Of a DNA stretch of 61,870 bases, positions 6,928 to 15,367 are shown piece after piece. The stretch comes from Fervidobacterium sp. UBA5837 (GTDB taxonomy: Bacteria; Thermotogota; Thermotogae; Thermotogales; Fervidobacteriaceae): assembly GCA_002432805.1 (NCBI GenBank), contig DJGV01000002.1:1-61870 (forward strand), given 5' to 3'. Position 1 is the stretch's first letter. Each line of letters begins with the position of its first letter. Below the pieces are notes generated by a model. The model was not told where the DNA came from, did not search any database, and was given only the letters and a program-made list of their open reading frames with translations. The position numbers and the translations under genes are program-made.

Positions 6928-9229
6928 AAACCACGTTGAGGATTTTCTAGAAATATTATCTTGCGAGAAGAGTGGTTGGTATGAATTTTGGAAAGCACTA
7001 CCGTTCAAACCAATTACAGAAAATTACGAGGCAAGATTTGAGGATTTTGAATCGCTGTTAGCAAGCGTACCCCGAGATGAATTAACTCAATTTTCTCACG
7101 ATTTCGAAGAGTTTAAAGAACGAACAAGAGATGAAGTTGCTGTACATGTAAGGGAACATGCAAGAGATTTGGAATTGGACAAGGAAGATTTTGTTATCTT
7201 TCTCATAGCAGGTGTTGGTATAAAAGATTGGGTAGTTGTAGATGGCAAGAGTGAGAAGATCATCGTCTTCGATGTTTTTTCGCTTTGGAGAAGGGGTAAA
7301 TTGGAGAATCTTCCCGAGGCAATATATCAAGCGGCGATCCATTATAGACATGGCGAGTTGGAAGGTACTTACTACGATAAGGGCGAGATTTTCGAGTCTT
7401 TGAAGGCTCGTATCGAACAGTTGAAAAATAACGAATTACTTGAGAAGATACCGATATTACTCGATGAGTACGTCCCATATTACAACTGGACGGGATTTTA
7501 TCTTATGGATGAAGATGGGATGCTCGTGCTTGGTCCATACGTTGGTGAGCCTACGGAGCATGTGAAGATCGCAGTTGGAAAGGGTATATGCGGTCAAGCT
7601 GCGGAAACTAAGATGACGTTTATCGTTCAAGATGTGACTCAAGAAACGAATTATCTTTCGTGCAGTCCACACGTGAAGAGCGAGATAGTTGTCCCAATTT
7701 TGAGAAAAGATGGCAGTGTGTACGGTGAGATAGACATAGACAGTCACTATGTTGCACCGTTTGATGAGCGAGATAACGAATTTCTCGAATGGATTGCAAA
7801 GCAACTTCAAGTGCGTGTTATCCACTGGAATGAGTATCAAAGAAACATCAATATTGCGTACTTGGATAGCTACATCTCCTATCTACTCAATGAAATAATC
7901 AAGCATGACATATATTTCAAAGTTGATCTTTACATCTACAAAAAAGCTGAATTAGTTCCAGAGAATATCTTCAGATTCTGGAAGTTATCGAGAAAGCTTT
8001 CTTGCGCTCAGATCAACAAGATATCTATCGTCGACAATGTTGAAGAACAAAGAGTAATATTGTATTCTGACGCAGGTTCTTTCACAATAGATTACAACGC
8101 GCTTCTTTTATCACCACAGAGAATAGTCTACAAGATGATTAGAGAGATGAGAGAAGAGATTTCATGGCTGCTCTATTCCATTCACCAAGAAGCAACGAAG
8201 TATGCACAGAGTTTCATAAATTCCAAGTTGATAATTGAATATGCATTGCAGCCAGATAGCAATGTTAATACGGTGATATATGGATTTCTTACGGGCATAA
8301 CTGCAGGATATGCCGGTTCATTCAACAGAGCGATGTTTTTCTACTACATGGGTGGGAAGTTCATTTTTCAAAAGGCATTGGGCCCCAGGACGTTCGATGA
8401 GGCACGTGGAATATGGGAAGCGATCGAGGATATAGAACTCAACATGGAAGACTTCTTAGATACCGTGTCGAAAGATTTCAAATCGGCCTTGGAGATTCCA
8501 TACGAGGGAAAGTCGATCGACTTTGAGCTTGTGAAAGACTATGCGGATGGTATGCCACACATCTTTTCGAGAGATCAGCAACCTTTAATTGCGGAGCAAT
8601 ACGATATCACGAAAGAATTTGTACTCTTGGTGCTTAAGAGTGGTAACAACATTTTGGGATTATTGATTGCCGACAACAATTTCGACTTGAAACCAATTAC
8701 GAATTATCAATTGAATGTACTTAAAGATTTAGGTCAAGAGATGGTACTCATCTTAGAAAATAAAAGATTCCTTGATACGGTAAAACAAGAAGCAGAAACG
8801 GATATACTCACTGGTTTGAAGACGAGGAGAATGATGCGAGATTTTGTGCAAAATAGCACACTTTCGGAATTCTCCATCGCATTTTTAGATTTGAATAAAT
8901 TCAAGGTTGTGAACGATACATACGGACATGCGAAGGGTGACGAGGTACTCGGAAAATTTGGAAAATGTATAAATCTGAACATTCGAAAGTACGATGCGGC
9001 ATTCCGATACGGTGGTGATGAAGTAGTAATCATAGCAAGGACAACGAATAAAGAAGAAGTGAGTAAGATTTTGACGAGAATTCTCGACTGTTTCTACAGA
9101 AATACTGGATTAACCTTTTCGTCTGGTGTGGCATTCTATCCGAGAGAAGGCGACATGGAGACTGTGTTGAAATTGGCAGATGAGAGGTGCTACAAGTCGA
9201 AATTGACAGATAAAATCGAGTTTGAATGA
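6911..9229 (+). CDS. Cytoplasmic GAF-GAF-GGDEF diguanylate cyclase with fRMsr-like first GAF
   Basis: About 772 residues (775 if the GTG at 6902 is used). I prefer ATG 6911, which is well spaced from AGGGGTGA. Numbering below is from GTG 6902. Residues 1-165 are an unrecognised domain. Residues 175-305 are a GAF domain resembling free methionine-(R)-sulfoxide reductase: WTGFYLMDEDGMLVLGP, GKGICG with Cys230 and YLSCSPHVKSEIVVP with Cys254. Residues about 440-625 look like a second GAF domain. The C-terminus is a GGDEF domain with catalytic GGDEV at 704-708 and an I-site RKYD at 695-698. No membrane helix is present. Expected role is cytosolic c-di-GMP synthesis under control of a small molecule or redox state. 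Confidence 0.85.
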   Translation: MRSIVENHVEDFLEILSCEKSGWYEFWKALPFKPITENYEARFEDFESLLASVPRDELTQFSHDFEEFKERTRDEVAVHVREHARDLELDKEDFVIFLIAGVGIKDWVVVDGKSEKIIVFDVFSLWRRGKLENLPEAIYQAAIHYRHGELEGTYYDKGEIFESLKARIEQLKNNELLEKIPILLDEYVPYYNWTGFYLMDEDGMLVLGPYVGEPTEHVKIAVGKGICGQAAETKMTFIVQDVTQETNYLSCSPHVKSEIVVPILRKDGSVYGEIDIDSHYVAPFDERDNEFLEWIAKQLQVRVIHWNEYQRNINIAYLDSYISYLLNEIIKHDIYFKVDLYIYKKAELVPENIFRFWKLSRKLSCAQINKISIVDNVEEQRVILYSDAGSFTIDYNALLLSPQRIVYKMIREMREEISWLLYSIHQEATKYAQSFINSKLIIEYALQPDSNVNTVIYGFLTGITAGYAGSFNRAMFFYYMGGKFIFQKALGPRTFDEARGIWEAIEDIELNMEDFLDTVSKDFKSALEIPYEGKSIDFELVKDYADGMPHIFSRDQQPLIAEQYDITKEFVLLVLKSGNNILGLLIADNNFDLKPITNYQLNVLKDLGQEMVLILENKRFLDTVKQEAETDILTGLKTRRMMRDFVQNSTLSEFSIAFLDLNKFKVVNDTYGHAKGDEVLGKFGKCINLNIRKYDAAFRYGGDEVVIIARTTNKEEVSKILTRILDCFYRNTGLTFSSGVAFYPREGDMETVLKLADERCYKSKLTDKIEFE

Positions 9230-9297
9230 TCTGAATAAATGGGCACTTAATTGACTGAGTATTTACCGAGTTAATCGTCGAAGAAGGGGGCAGAGTA

Positions 9298-11052
9298 GTG
9301 AATAAAAACGTTTTTTGGAGGCTGTTGAAGTATTCTTTCCCGTATTTTCATTACATGCTAATTGCTATAGCAATAGTGATATCTTTAACGTTCTTTACAT
9401 TGATGCCACCACAAATCGTTAGGACAGCGATAAATACGTACATCCTGTCCGATTCACTGTCGGCTGCAGATAAGATAACTGGCATCTCGCACCAAGCGGT
9501 GCTCTTTCTGCTCGTTTCTGGTGCCATTTTCTTATTTGAATATCTTTCCATCCTTGTGACGACGTACATAGGTAGCAAGGTAGTTTACAACATACGTAGA
9601 GAATTGTACGACCATGTATTGATGCTACCGATGTCGTTTTTCGATACGCATCCGAGCGGTCAATTAACCACACGTATCACGAGTGATACGCAGAATGTCC
9701 AAGAATTCTTCACTTCCGTTATAACGAGCATAATCAACGATGTCTTCTTGCTTGCTGGGGTTATAATCGTGATGTGGCAGATGAGTTCAAAGCTATTCTT
9801 GGATATTGTTTACATATTTCCACTGATAATCGTTGCGATGGCGATCTTCAGGTACTTCGATATCAGGGCCTACAGGGCTGTGCGTGCGGGCATTTCTAAG
9901 ATCAATGCATACATAGCTGAGAATCTTGCAGGTATGCCTGTAACGAAGTTATTTAATGCCGAAGGATACAAGAGGAATGAATTTGATAAGATAAATAAAG
10001 AATTGTACAAATCTCGTATGAATCAGCTCTATGTATTCGGTATATTCAGACCTGTAGTTAACTTCCTCTATTACCTCACGATGGCACTCATTATCTGGTT
10101 TGGTTCCAAGTACATACTCGACAAGACTCTGAATTTCGGTGACCTCTTTGCATTCGTATCATACATCGATACATTCATGAGACCTATCGAGGATCTGTCT
10201 GAAAAATACGATATAATCCAAAATACAACGGCGAGTGCCGAGAAGATCTTTGCCCTCATGGATGAACCAATTGAAAGTCAAGGCGAGATCGGTGGAAAAT
10301 CAGAAATAGCGTACGGTAAAGTGGAATTCAAAAATGTGTGGTTCAGTTACGACAACAAGCGCTGGATATTGCAAGACGTGAATTTGGAATTTGTACCGGG
10401 CGAGCTTGTTGCGATAGTTGGCGAGACTGGCGCAGGTAAGACAACAATTATGAATCTCGTAAATGCTATGTATCGACCACAGCAAGGCAGTATACTGATA
10501 GATGACATCCCTCTGGAAAAATACGACCTACAGATGCTCAGAAGGTGTGTCTCTGCTGTGCCACAAGATGTTGTACTCTTCAGCGGTACACTTCTCGATA
10601 ACATACGACTCTTCCACGAAGATATCACGGAAAAGCAAGTTGTAGAGGCACTGGATAAGGTCCATGCGCTTGACATAATCGAACGATTGCCAAAGGGCAT
10701 CTTTACTGAGATCGTGGAGCGTGGTAAGGGAATCTCTGCGGGTGAGAGGCAACTTATAGCGCTTGCAAGGTCAGTACTCTTCGGTGCAAAGGTCTTCATA
10801 CTAGACGAAGCAACGAGCAACATAGACGTGGAGACGGAACATAGAATTCAAGAAGCTGTGCGCGAGTTGTCGAAAGAGAATACTGTGATCATGATTGCAC
10901 ACAGGCTCTCCACTGTAGTAGAAGCAGATAGGATTATCGTAGTGGCGGATGGAAAGATTGCCGAGCAAGGTAAACACCTCGAATTGTTGGCAAAGAGAGG
11001 TGCCTACTACAAGCTTTACGAAATACAATTTGCCAAAGAGGAGATTGCGTAA
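9298..11052 (+). CDS. ABC exporter half-transporter (permease fused to ATPase, MsbA/BmrA type)
   Basis: 584 residues, the standard length. Six membrane helices fill the first 320 residues. The nucleotide-binding domain has Walker A GETGAGKTT at residue 375, Q-loop VPQDVVLFSG, a signature written ISAGERQ rather than LSGGQ, Walker B VFILDEATSN near 499 and H-loop AHRLS. The ISAGE variant is common in heterodimeric exporters, but no partner half-transporter is next to it. Start GTG follows AAGGGGG. Its stop overlaps the ATG of the radical SAM gene by one base (TAATG), so the pair is co-translated. Cargo is unknown. Confidence 0.92.
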   Translation: MNKNVFWRLLKYSFPYFHYMLIAIAIVISLTFFTLMPPQIVRTAINTYILSDSLSAADKITGISHQAVLFLLVSGAIFLFEYLSILVTTYIGSKVVYNIRRELYDHVLMLPMSFFDTHPSGQLTTRITSDTQNVQEFFTSVITSIINDVFLLAGVIIVMWQMSSKLFLDIVYIFPLIIVAMAIFRYFDIRAYRAVRAGISKINAYIAENLAGMPVTKLFNAEGYKRNEFDKINKELYKSRMNQLYVFGIFRPVVNFLYYLTMALIIWFGSKYILDKTLNFGDLFAFVSYIDTFMRPIEDLSEKYDIIQNTTASAEKIFALMDEPIESQGEIGGKSEIAYGKVEFKNVWFSYDNKRWILQDVNLEFVPGELVAIVGETGAGKTTIMNLVNAMYRPQQGSILIDDIPLEKYDLQMLRRCVSAVPQDVVLFSGTLLDNIRLFHEDITEKQVVEALDKVHALDIIERLPKGIFTEIVERGKGISAGERQLIALARSVLFGAKVFILDEATSNIDVETEHRIQEAVRELSKENTVIMIAHRLSTVVEADRIIVVADGKIAEQGKHLELLAKRGAYYKLYEIQFAKEEIA

Positions 11053-11960
11053 TGCTTTTGCGGGCTTCTTACTGGACTTGGAAGATAATCAATGGTAAAA
11101 ATATTCCAGAGGCGATGCCAACTGGCTATTTTATGTTAGACGGTGAGTGTGCATACAACTGCTCGTATTGCACACACGCGAGAGATAGCTCTTCAGATAG
11201 TAAATTCCTCTCGCGCATCAGCTGGAAAGAAATAGATGTCGAGTCTTTGCTGAATGGATTAGATAATTTCAAAAGACTCTGCTTTCAGGTAGTAAATTAC
11301 AATGGTGCAATCGAAGATGCGAAGACCTTGGCAAAACGAGTGAGAGAGAAGAATAAAGACATCGCGATCTCGATATCGACAAGGATATTGGATAAATCGG
11401 ATATAGATGCATTCTTTGAAGTTGGAGTCAGTAATTTAGGTATAGCGATAGATGTGGCCGACAGCACTTTGCATAAACGATACAGGGGTTGGGAGCTGAA
11501 TTACACGTTAGAACTCATACAATACGGTGCACAGAGGTATCCGAGTCGTATAACGACACACCTCATCGTGGGACTTGGCGAGACAGATAGAGACATACTG
11601 AAGATTTTTGAAAAGATGAAGGCACTCGGCGTAGAGATTGCACTATTTGCGTTCACGCCTGTAAAGGGCACGAAGCTTGAACACGCTCGCATGCCATCTC
11701 TCGAAAGGTACAGAAAGATACAGATTCTGAGATACCTCATGTTCGACAAGGATCAGACAGTACATGCAGAATTCGACGAGCACGATAACATATCGAAATT
11801 AGTCTATGATCAAACGTTAGATTCAACACTTGATATTTCAAATGCATTTCTTACATCAGGTTGCAAAGACTGCACAAGGCCATTCTACAACGACAAACCC
11901 GGAAATGGAAATGAACTCTACAATATTCACTCCATCCCAAAAACCAATGAAATCCAATGA
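11052..11960 (+). CDS. Radical SAM enzyme, biotin-synthase-related (COG2516 type)
   Basis: 302 residues. The radical SAM cluster motif CAYNCSYC (CxxxCxxC) starts near residue 32, after MPTGYFMLDGE. The barrel contains ISISTRIL and HLIVGLGETD, typical of BioB/LipA-like members. The C-terminus has SGCKDCTRPFYNDKPG, a Cys-containing tail I associate with the uncharacterised biotin-synthase-related group COG2516. It should cleave S-adenosylmethionine to a 5'-deoxyadenosyl radical; the substrate is unknown. It overlaps the ABC exporter stop by one base, which suggests that its product or substrate is handled by that exporter. Confidence 0.85.
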   Translation: MLLRASYWTWKIINGKNIPEAMPTGYFMLDGECAYNCSYCTHARDSSSDSKFLSRISWKEIDVESLLNGLDNFKRLCFQVVNYNGAIEDAKTLAKRVREKNKDIAISISTRILDKSDIDAFFEVGVSNLGIAIDVADSTLHKRYRGWELNYTLELIQYGAQRYPSRITTHLIVGLGETDRDILKIFEKMKALGVEIALFAFTPVKGTKLEHARMPSLERYRKIQILRYLMFDKDQTVHAEFDEHDNISKLVYDQTLDSTLDISNAFLTSGCKDCTRPFYNDKPGNGNELYNIHSIPKTNEIQ

Positions 11961-12109
11961 TGTAACGATAGGAAAATGATAGGAAAGCAATAATAAATTT
12001 ATAATTATCTTGCAGAAACGTGATAAAATAAGATGAGAACAATAGCAAAATTGTGTGGTCTATTGGATGATTCGGCGATTAGGTGATTAGGGGATTATTA
12101 GGTGATTGC

Positions 12110-12889
12110 ATGACTGTAAATAGCCTATACGACATGGTCCAGCAATACGCACTCAGCTGGGGATTCATTCTTTCCAGACTAACCGGCATGATGCTCATAG
12201 CCCCGCTGTTTGCCAGTTTCACGCTACCAACTGAGATATTGGTTGTGTTATTGATAGCGTTGAGTTACATGACGCTGCCGTATGTTTCTGCAGCAGTTCC
12301 CATAACACTTCCACTGCCAACTATAGTTACATCGTTGATCATGAATTTCTTCATCGGTTTCTTCATCGGTTTGATAGCCTATACGATAGCCAGTGCGGTC
12401 TATGCAGGTAGTGAGATATTCGGTATTCAATCTGGGTTCAACGTAAGCGGTGCACTGGATCCAACGGTAGAAGAATCACCGATAACGAGCGAGGTTGTCT
12501 ATATCATGTCACTTTACGTATTCGTCTCGCTCAAAGGGCACTTATTGATATACGCGGCAGTTGTAAAATCGGTTGAGAAATTTCCGCTGGTGCTTACAGA
12601 CTTACCATTCGACCAACTCAACACACAATACTTTAAAATCTTCATGGACATGTTCCTTTTCTCACTCCAGCTGGCACTTCCAATCATAGGGTTGATGTTC
12701 TTAATAAACGTACTATTCGGTATTCTCTCACGATTAGTACCACAGATGAACGTTTTCATGGTTGCAATGCCTGCAAGTACACTCATAATGTTTGTTGTGA
12801 TGATAGGGCTGATACCGGTATGGGTAGAATTGATATCAAGTGCAGTGATGAAGATGGAACCGTACATAGACCAATTGCTGGCCAAGTAG
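12110..12889 (+). CDS. fliR: Flagellar export apparatus protein FliR
   Basis: 259 residues from ATG 12110, which follows AGGTGATTGC; an in-frame GTG lies at 12083. Multi-pass membrane protein with FliR landmarks: FILSRLTGMMLIAPLF near the start, GFFIGLIAYTIASAVYAGSE, and SGFNVSGALDPTVEES. It is part of the type III export gate at the base of the flagellum. It directly precedes flhB; no fliP or fliQ lies upstream, where a radical SAM gene is found instead. Confidence 0.95.
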   Translation: MTVNSLYDMVQQYALSWGFILSRLTGMMLIAPLFASFTLPTEILVVLLIALSYMTLPYVSAAVPITLPLPTIVTSLIMNFFIGFFIGLIAYTIASAVYAGSEIFGIQSGFNVSGALDPTVEESPITSEVVYIMSLYVFVSLKGHLLIYAAVVKSVEKFPLVLTDLPFDQLNTQYFKIFMDMFLFSLQLALPIIGLMFLINVLFGILSRLVPQMNVFMVAMPASTLIMFVVMIGLIPVWVELISSAVMKMEPYIDQLLAK

Positions 12890-12897
12890 TTCAGCAA

Positions 12898-14016
12898 TTG
12901 AACAATAAGGAACCAAACGGGTACAAATATAGAATAAACCTCCAACTCTTTGCTGACCCTGACAAGACTGAAAAGGCTACACCGAGAAGAAGACAGAAGG
13001 CAAGAGAAGAAGGACAAGTACCCATTTCTGCCGAACTCCTCTCAGGACTCGGCTTTATTGCAGTCTCCGTTGTCTTCATGTACGTGGGGAAGAGCTTACT
13101 TGACTCGCTTGTAAATGGTACGCAGATGGTCTTCCAGATATCTGACTTAGATTTGAATGCCTTCGAAGACCTCATCATATACGCATATCAATCTTTCAGC
13201 TCAACGCTCATTTACCTTGCATTCATAATCTTCGCAGCAGCACTCATCTCATTAGCCATAGGTCTGCTCCAGACAAGATTCTTGTTTTCCTCCAAGGCAT
13301 TGATGCCAGATTTGAATAGACTAAATCCTCTCACAGGTCTAAAGAGGATGTTCTCGTTGAGGTCAGTATTCGAACTTGCAAAAGCCATCTTGAAGATCGT
13401 AATAATAGGCTTTGTGGGATACAGCGTAATAAATGGTAATTATGATAGAATCATGTTAACAGTGGATAGTGATATAATAGATGGAAGCCTCGTCATATGG
13501 GATGTACTCACCGAACTGATGATAAAATGTGCTGTAGCACTCATCATCGTATCTGTAGCAGACTACTTCTATTCGCGGTATGAATATGAAAAGAACATCA
13601 GAATGACGAAACAAGAAGTAAAGGAAGAATTCAAGGAAATAGAGGGAAACCCAGAACTAAAAAGGCGGCAGAGACAGATAATGATGCAATATTCCATGCA
13701 CAGAATGATGCAAGAAGTCCCCGAAGCAAGCGTGGTCATCACAAACCCGACACACTTTGCATGCGCGTTAAAATACGATCCTGAGAAGAATTTTGCACCG
13801 ATACTCGTTGCAAAGGGAGTAGATCGAGTCGCACTGAGGATAATGGAAATTGCAAGAGACAGCGATGTGCCGATCGTAAGAAACCCAAGACTCGCCAGAG
13901 AGATTTACTACAACACGGAAATAGGTGATGTAATTCCAGAAAACCTATACAAAGCAGTTGCGGAAGTATTGGCATACGTCTTTACGTTGCGAGAGAATAG
14001 AGAACGAATTAGTTGA
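12898..14016 (+). CDS. flhB: Flagellar export switch protein FlhB
   Basis: About 372 residues. The N-terminus INLQLFADPDKTEKATPRR matches the conserved FlhB start. No ATG lies close to it: TTG at 12898, 8 nt after the fliR stop, is the most economical start, while ATG 12820 would overlap fliR by 70 nt. Four membrane helices are followed by a cytoplasmic domain that contains the autocleavage motif NPTH (VVITNPTHFACAL), so substrate-specificity switching should be normal. It works with FlhA and the rod/hook export machinery; flhA does not follow here. Confidence 0.94.
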   Translation: MNNKEPNGYKYRINLQLFADPDKTEKATPRRRQKAREEGQVPISAELLSGLGFIAVSVVFMYVGKSLLDSLVNGTQMVFQISDLDLNAFEDLIIYAYQSFSSTLIYLAFIIFAAALISLAIGLLQTRFLFSSKALMPDLNRLNPLTGLKRMFSLRSVFELAKAILKIVIIGFVGYSVINGNYDRIMLTVDSDIIDGSLVIWDVLTELMIKCAVALIIVSVADYFYSRYEYEKNIRMTKQEVKEEFKEIEGNPELKRRQRQIMMQYSMHRMMQEVPEASVVITNPTHFACALKYDPEKNFAPILVAKGVDRVALRIMEIARDSDVPIVRNPRLAREIYYNTEIGDVIPENLYKAVAEVLAYVFTLRENRERIS

Positions 14017-14087
14017 TCGATAACCAAATTATAGGAGTTTATCTGGGGGATTTGATAACCATCATACTGTGGGGAGCAGGATAGAAT

Positions 14088-14870
14088 ATGATACAAGTTT
14101 ACTTCGATCCAAATTTCCTTTTCAATGAACTCCTTGACTACTACGCACCGGTTATCATAAAGATAGAAGACCAAACGTTCATAGACTTACATTCTCTAAG
14201 CATCGTAAATCTGCTTGGAGCTCAACCAGTTGAAAAAAGACCAGTTGAAATGTACGGGTTACTTTTGATGGCGTATGAATTTCAGAAAGATAATATCCCT
14301 GAGACAATAGAACTCTTGAAACTCAACGACGAAAGTCTCAACAAATTTAAGATTTCAAACCTTGTTGCTCTAAAAGACCTCTACTACAACAACCTACCTT
14401 CGAAAAGGCTACTGCGTTTAGAGAACACATTGAACGATTGCGAGATAATACTATCCTTGTGTAATCAATATGTGATACAGAACAAAGAGCTCTTTCAAGA
14501 TAGAAAACTCGAGATCCTTCTTGAAGTCATCTCTATAACAGAGGTTAGAAAATTATCAGAAGAACGGGCAATCCCGTTTGTAATGAAGCAACCATTCATC
14601 TTTTCGTTTGACCTATCGAACGTCAAATTCGAAGTAGCATACGAGTTTATTCAAGACCTTGATAAACTCAACGACAAATTGACATTGAGGGTACCGAAAA
14701 TATACGAATACGCAGTAGATAAGGTCAAAATACTCGATAAACTATTATCATCTATCGACAGAAAATCTCTCACAAATGTAAGCTTTGTATTTACATCTAT
14801 AGATGATCTCATCGCTGAGTTAATCTATTTCAAAGACATCATCGAAGAGATCGGAAATCTCAACTTGTAA
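14088..14870 (+). CDS. Protein of unknown function next to flhB
   Basis: 260 residues, not recognised. There is no signal peptide or membrane helix. The sequence is rich in Leu, Ile, Glu, Lys and Asn and looks alpha-helical. It contains IPFVMKQPFIFSFDLSN near residue 165 as its least helical part. It starts 71 nt after flhB behind GGAGCAGGATAG, so it may belong to the fliR-flhB operon. A flagellar or cell-envelope role would be only a guess from position. Confidence 0.7.
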   Translation: MIQVYFDPNFLFNELLDYYAPVIIKIEDQTFIDLHSLSIVNLLGAQPVEKRPVEMYGLLLMAYEFQKDNIPETIELLKLNDESLNKFKISNLVALKDLYYNNLPSKRLLRLENTLNDCEIILSLCNQYVIQNKELFQDRKLEILLEVISITEVRKLSEERAIPFVMKQPFIFSFDLSNVKFEVAYEFIQDLDKLNDKLTLRVPKIYEYAVDKVKILDKLLSSIDRKSLTNVSFVFTSIDDLIAELIYFKDIIEEIGNLNL

Positions 14871-15367
14871 GCTTGTAAGTGCATAGACACATAGATGCAT
14901 CTCAACATCCACCTTGTCCCATCTTGCCTCGACCAATCTTCTTTACTCCTCTTGCCAACAAATACTCATTAAATACTCAACAAATGCTCGGTTTCCTAAA
15001 CGCCTTACATCTCGTATGCCAGCCATCTTCATCATTCATCCCCATAGTTTTCTCGCCCTTTCTCATCGTTTTTTCGTTGCTCATTAGCTTTTCACCAGCC
15101 CTTCACTTGCACATTACGCCTACATCAATATCTTCCATCTTCACAATATGAAGTTATCCCATTTTTAACGTGATATTATTCACAATATAACATACCATTC
15201 CTGAATCTATTGTAGAATATAGCTGAATATGTGAAATTTTTCTCAGCTTAAGTCCGGATATTTGAAGATATCGGATTTTCTTTGGTCAATATTTTGTAAC
15301 CGAATTTGTTGAATTATCAAATGATGATACGTGATGATAAATTACAAGAGAGTTGGAGGGATTGATT
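14871..15367. other. Gene-free stretch, about 500 nt
   Basis: The first 280 nt are strikingly pyrimidine-rich on the plus strand. They contain a 90-codon open frame with no ribosome binding site and a low-complexity product, which I do not accept as a gene. A hairpin near 15253-15275 (TCCGGATAT with ATATCGGA, then TTTTC) could be a weak plus-strand terminator. GGAGG for the next gene is at 15355-15359. Nothing else was seen. Confidence 0.6.

Noticed and set aside
6902..9229. Calling the GAF-GAF-GGDEF protein a methionine sulfoxide reductase
   Set aside because: One of the three active-site cysteines of that family is replaced by His, so a sensory role is more likely than catalysis.
10347..10823. 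158-codon open frame antisense to the ABC exporter ATPase domain
   Set aside because: Shadow of a conserved coding region; no ribosome binding site and no recognisable product.
12032..12085. 17-codon ORF (MRTIAKLCGLLDD...) between the radical SAM gene and fliR, considered as a peptide substrate
   Set aside because: No ribosome binding site and lies after, not within, the ABC-radical SAM pair; no leader or core-like features.
14879..15151. 90-codon plus-strand frame after the unknown gene
   Set aside because: No ribosome binding site, pyrimidine-biased low-complexity product rich in Ser, Pro, Phe and His, unlike the coding style of its neighbours.
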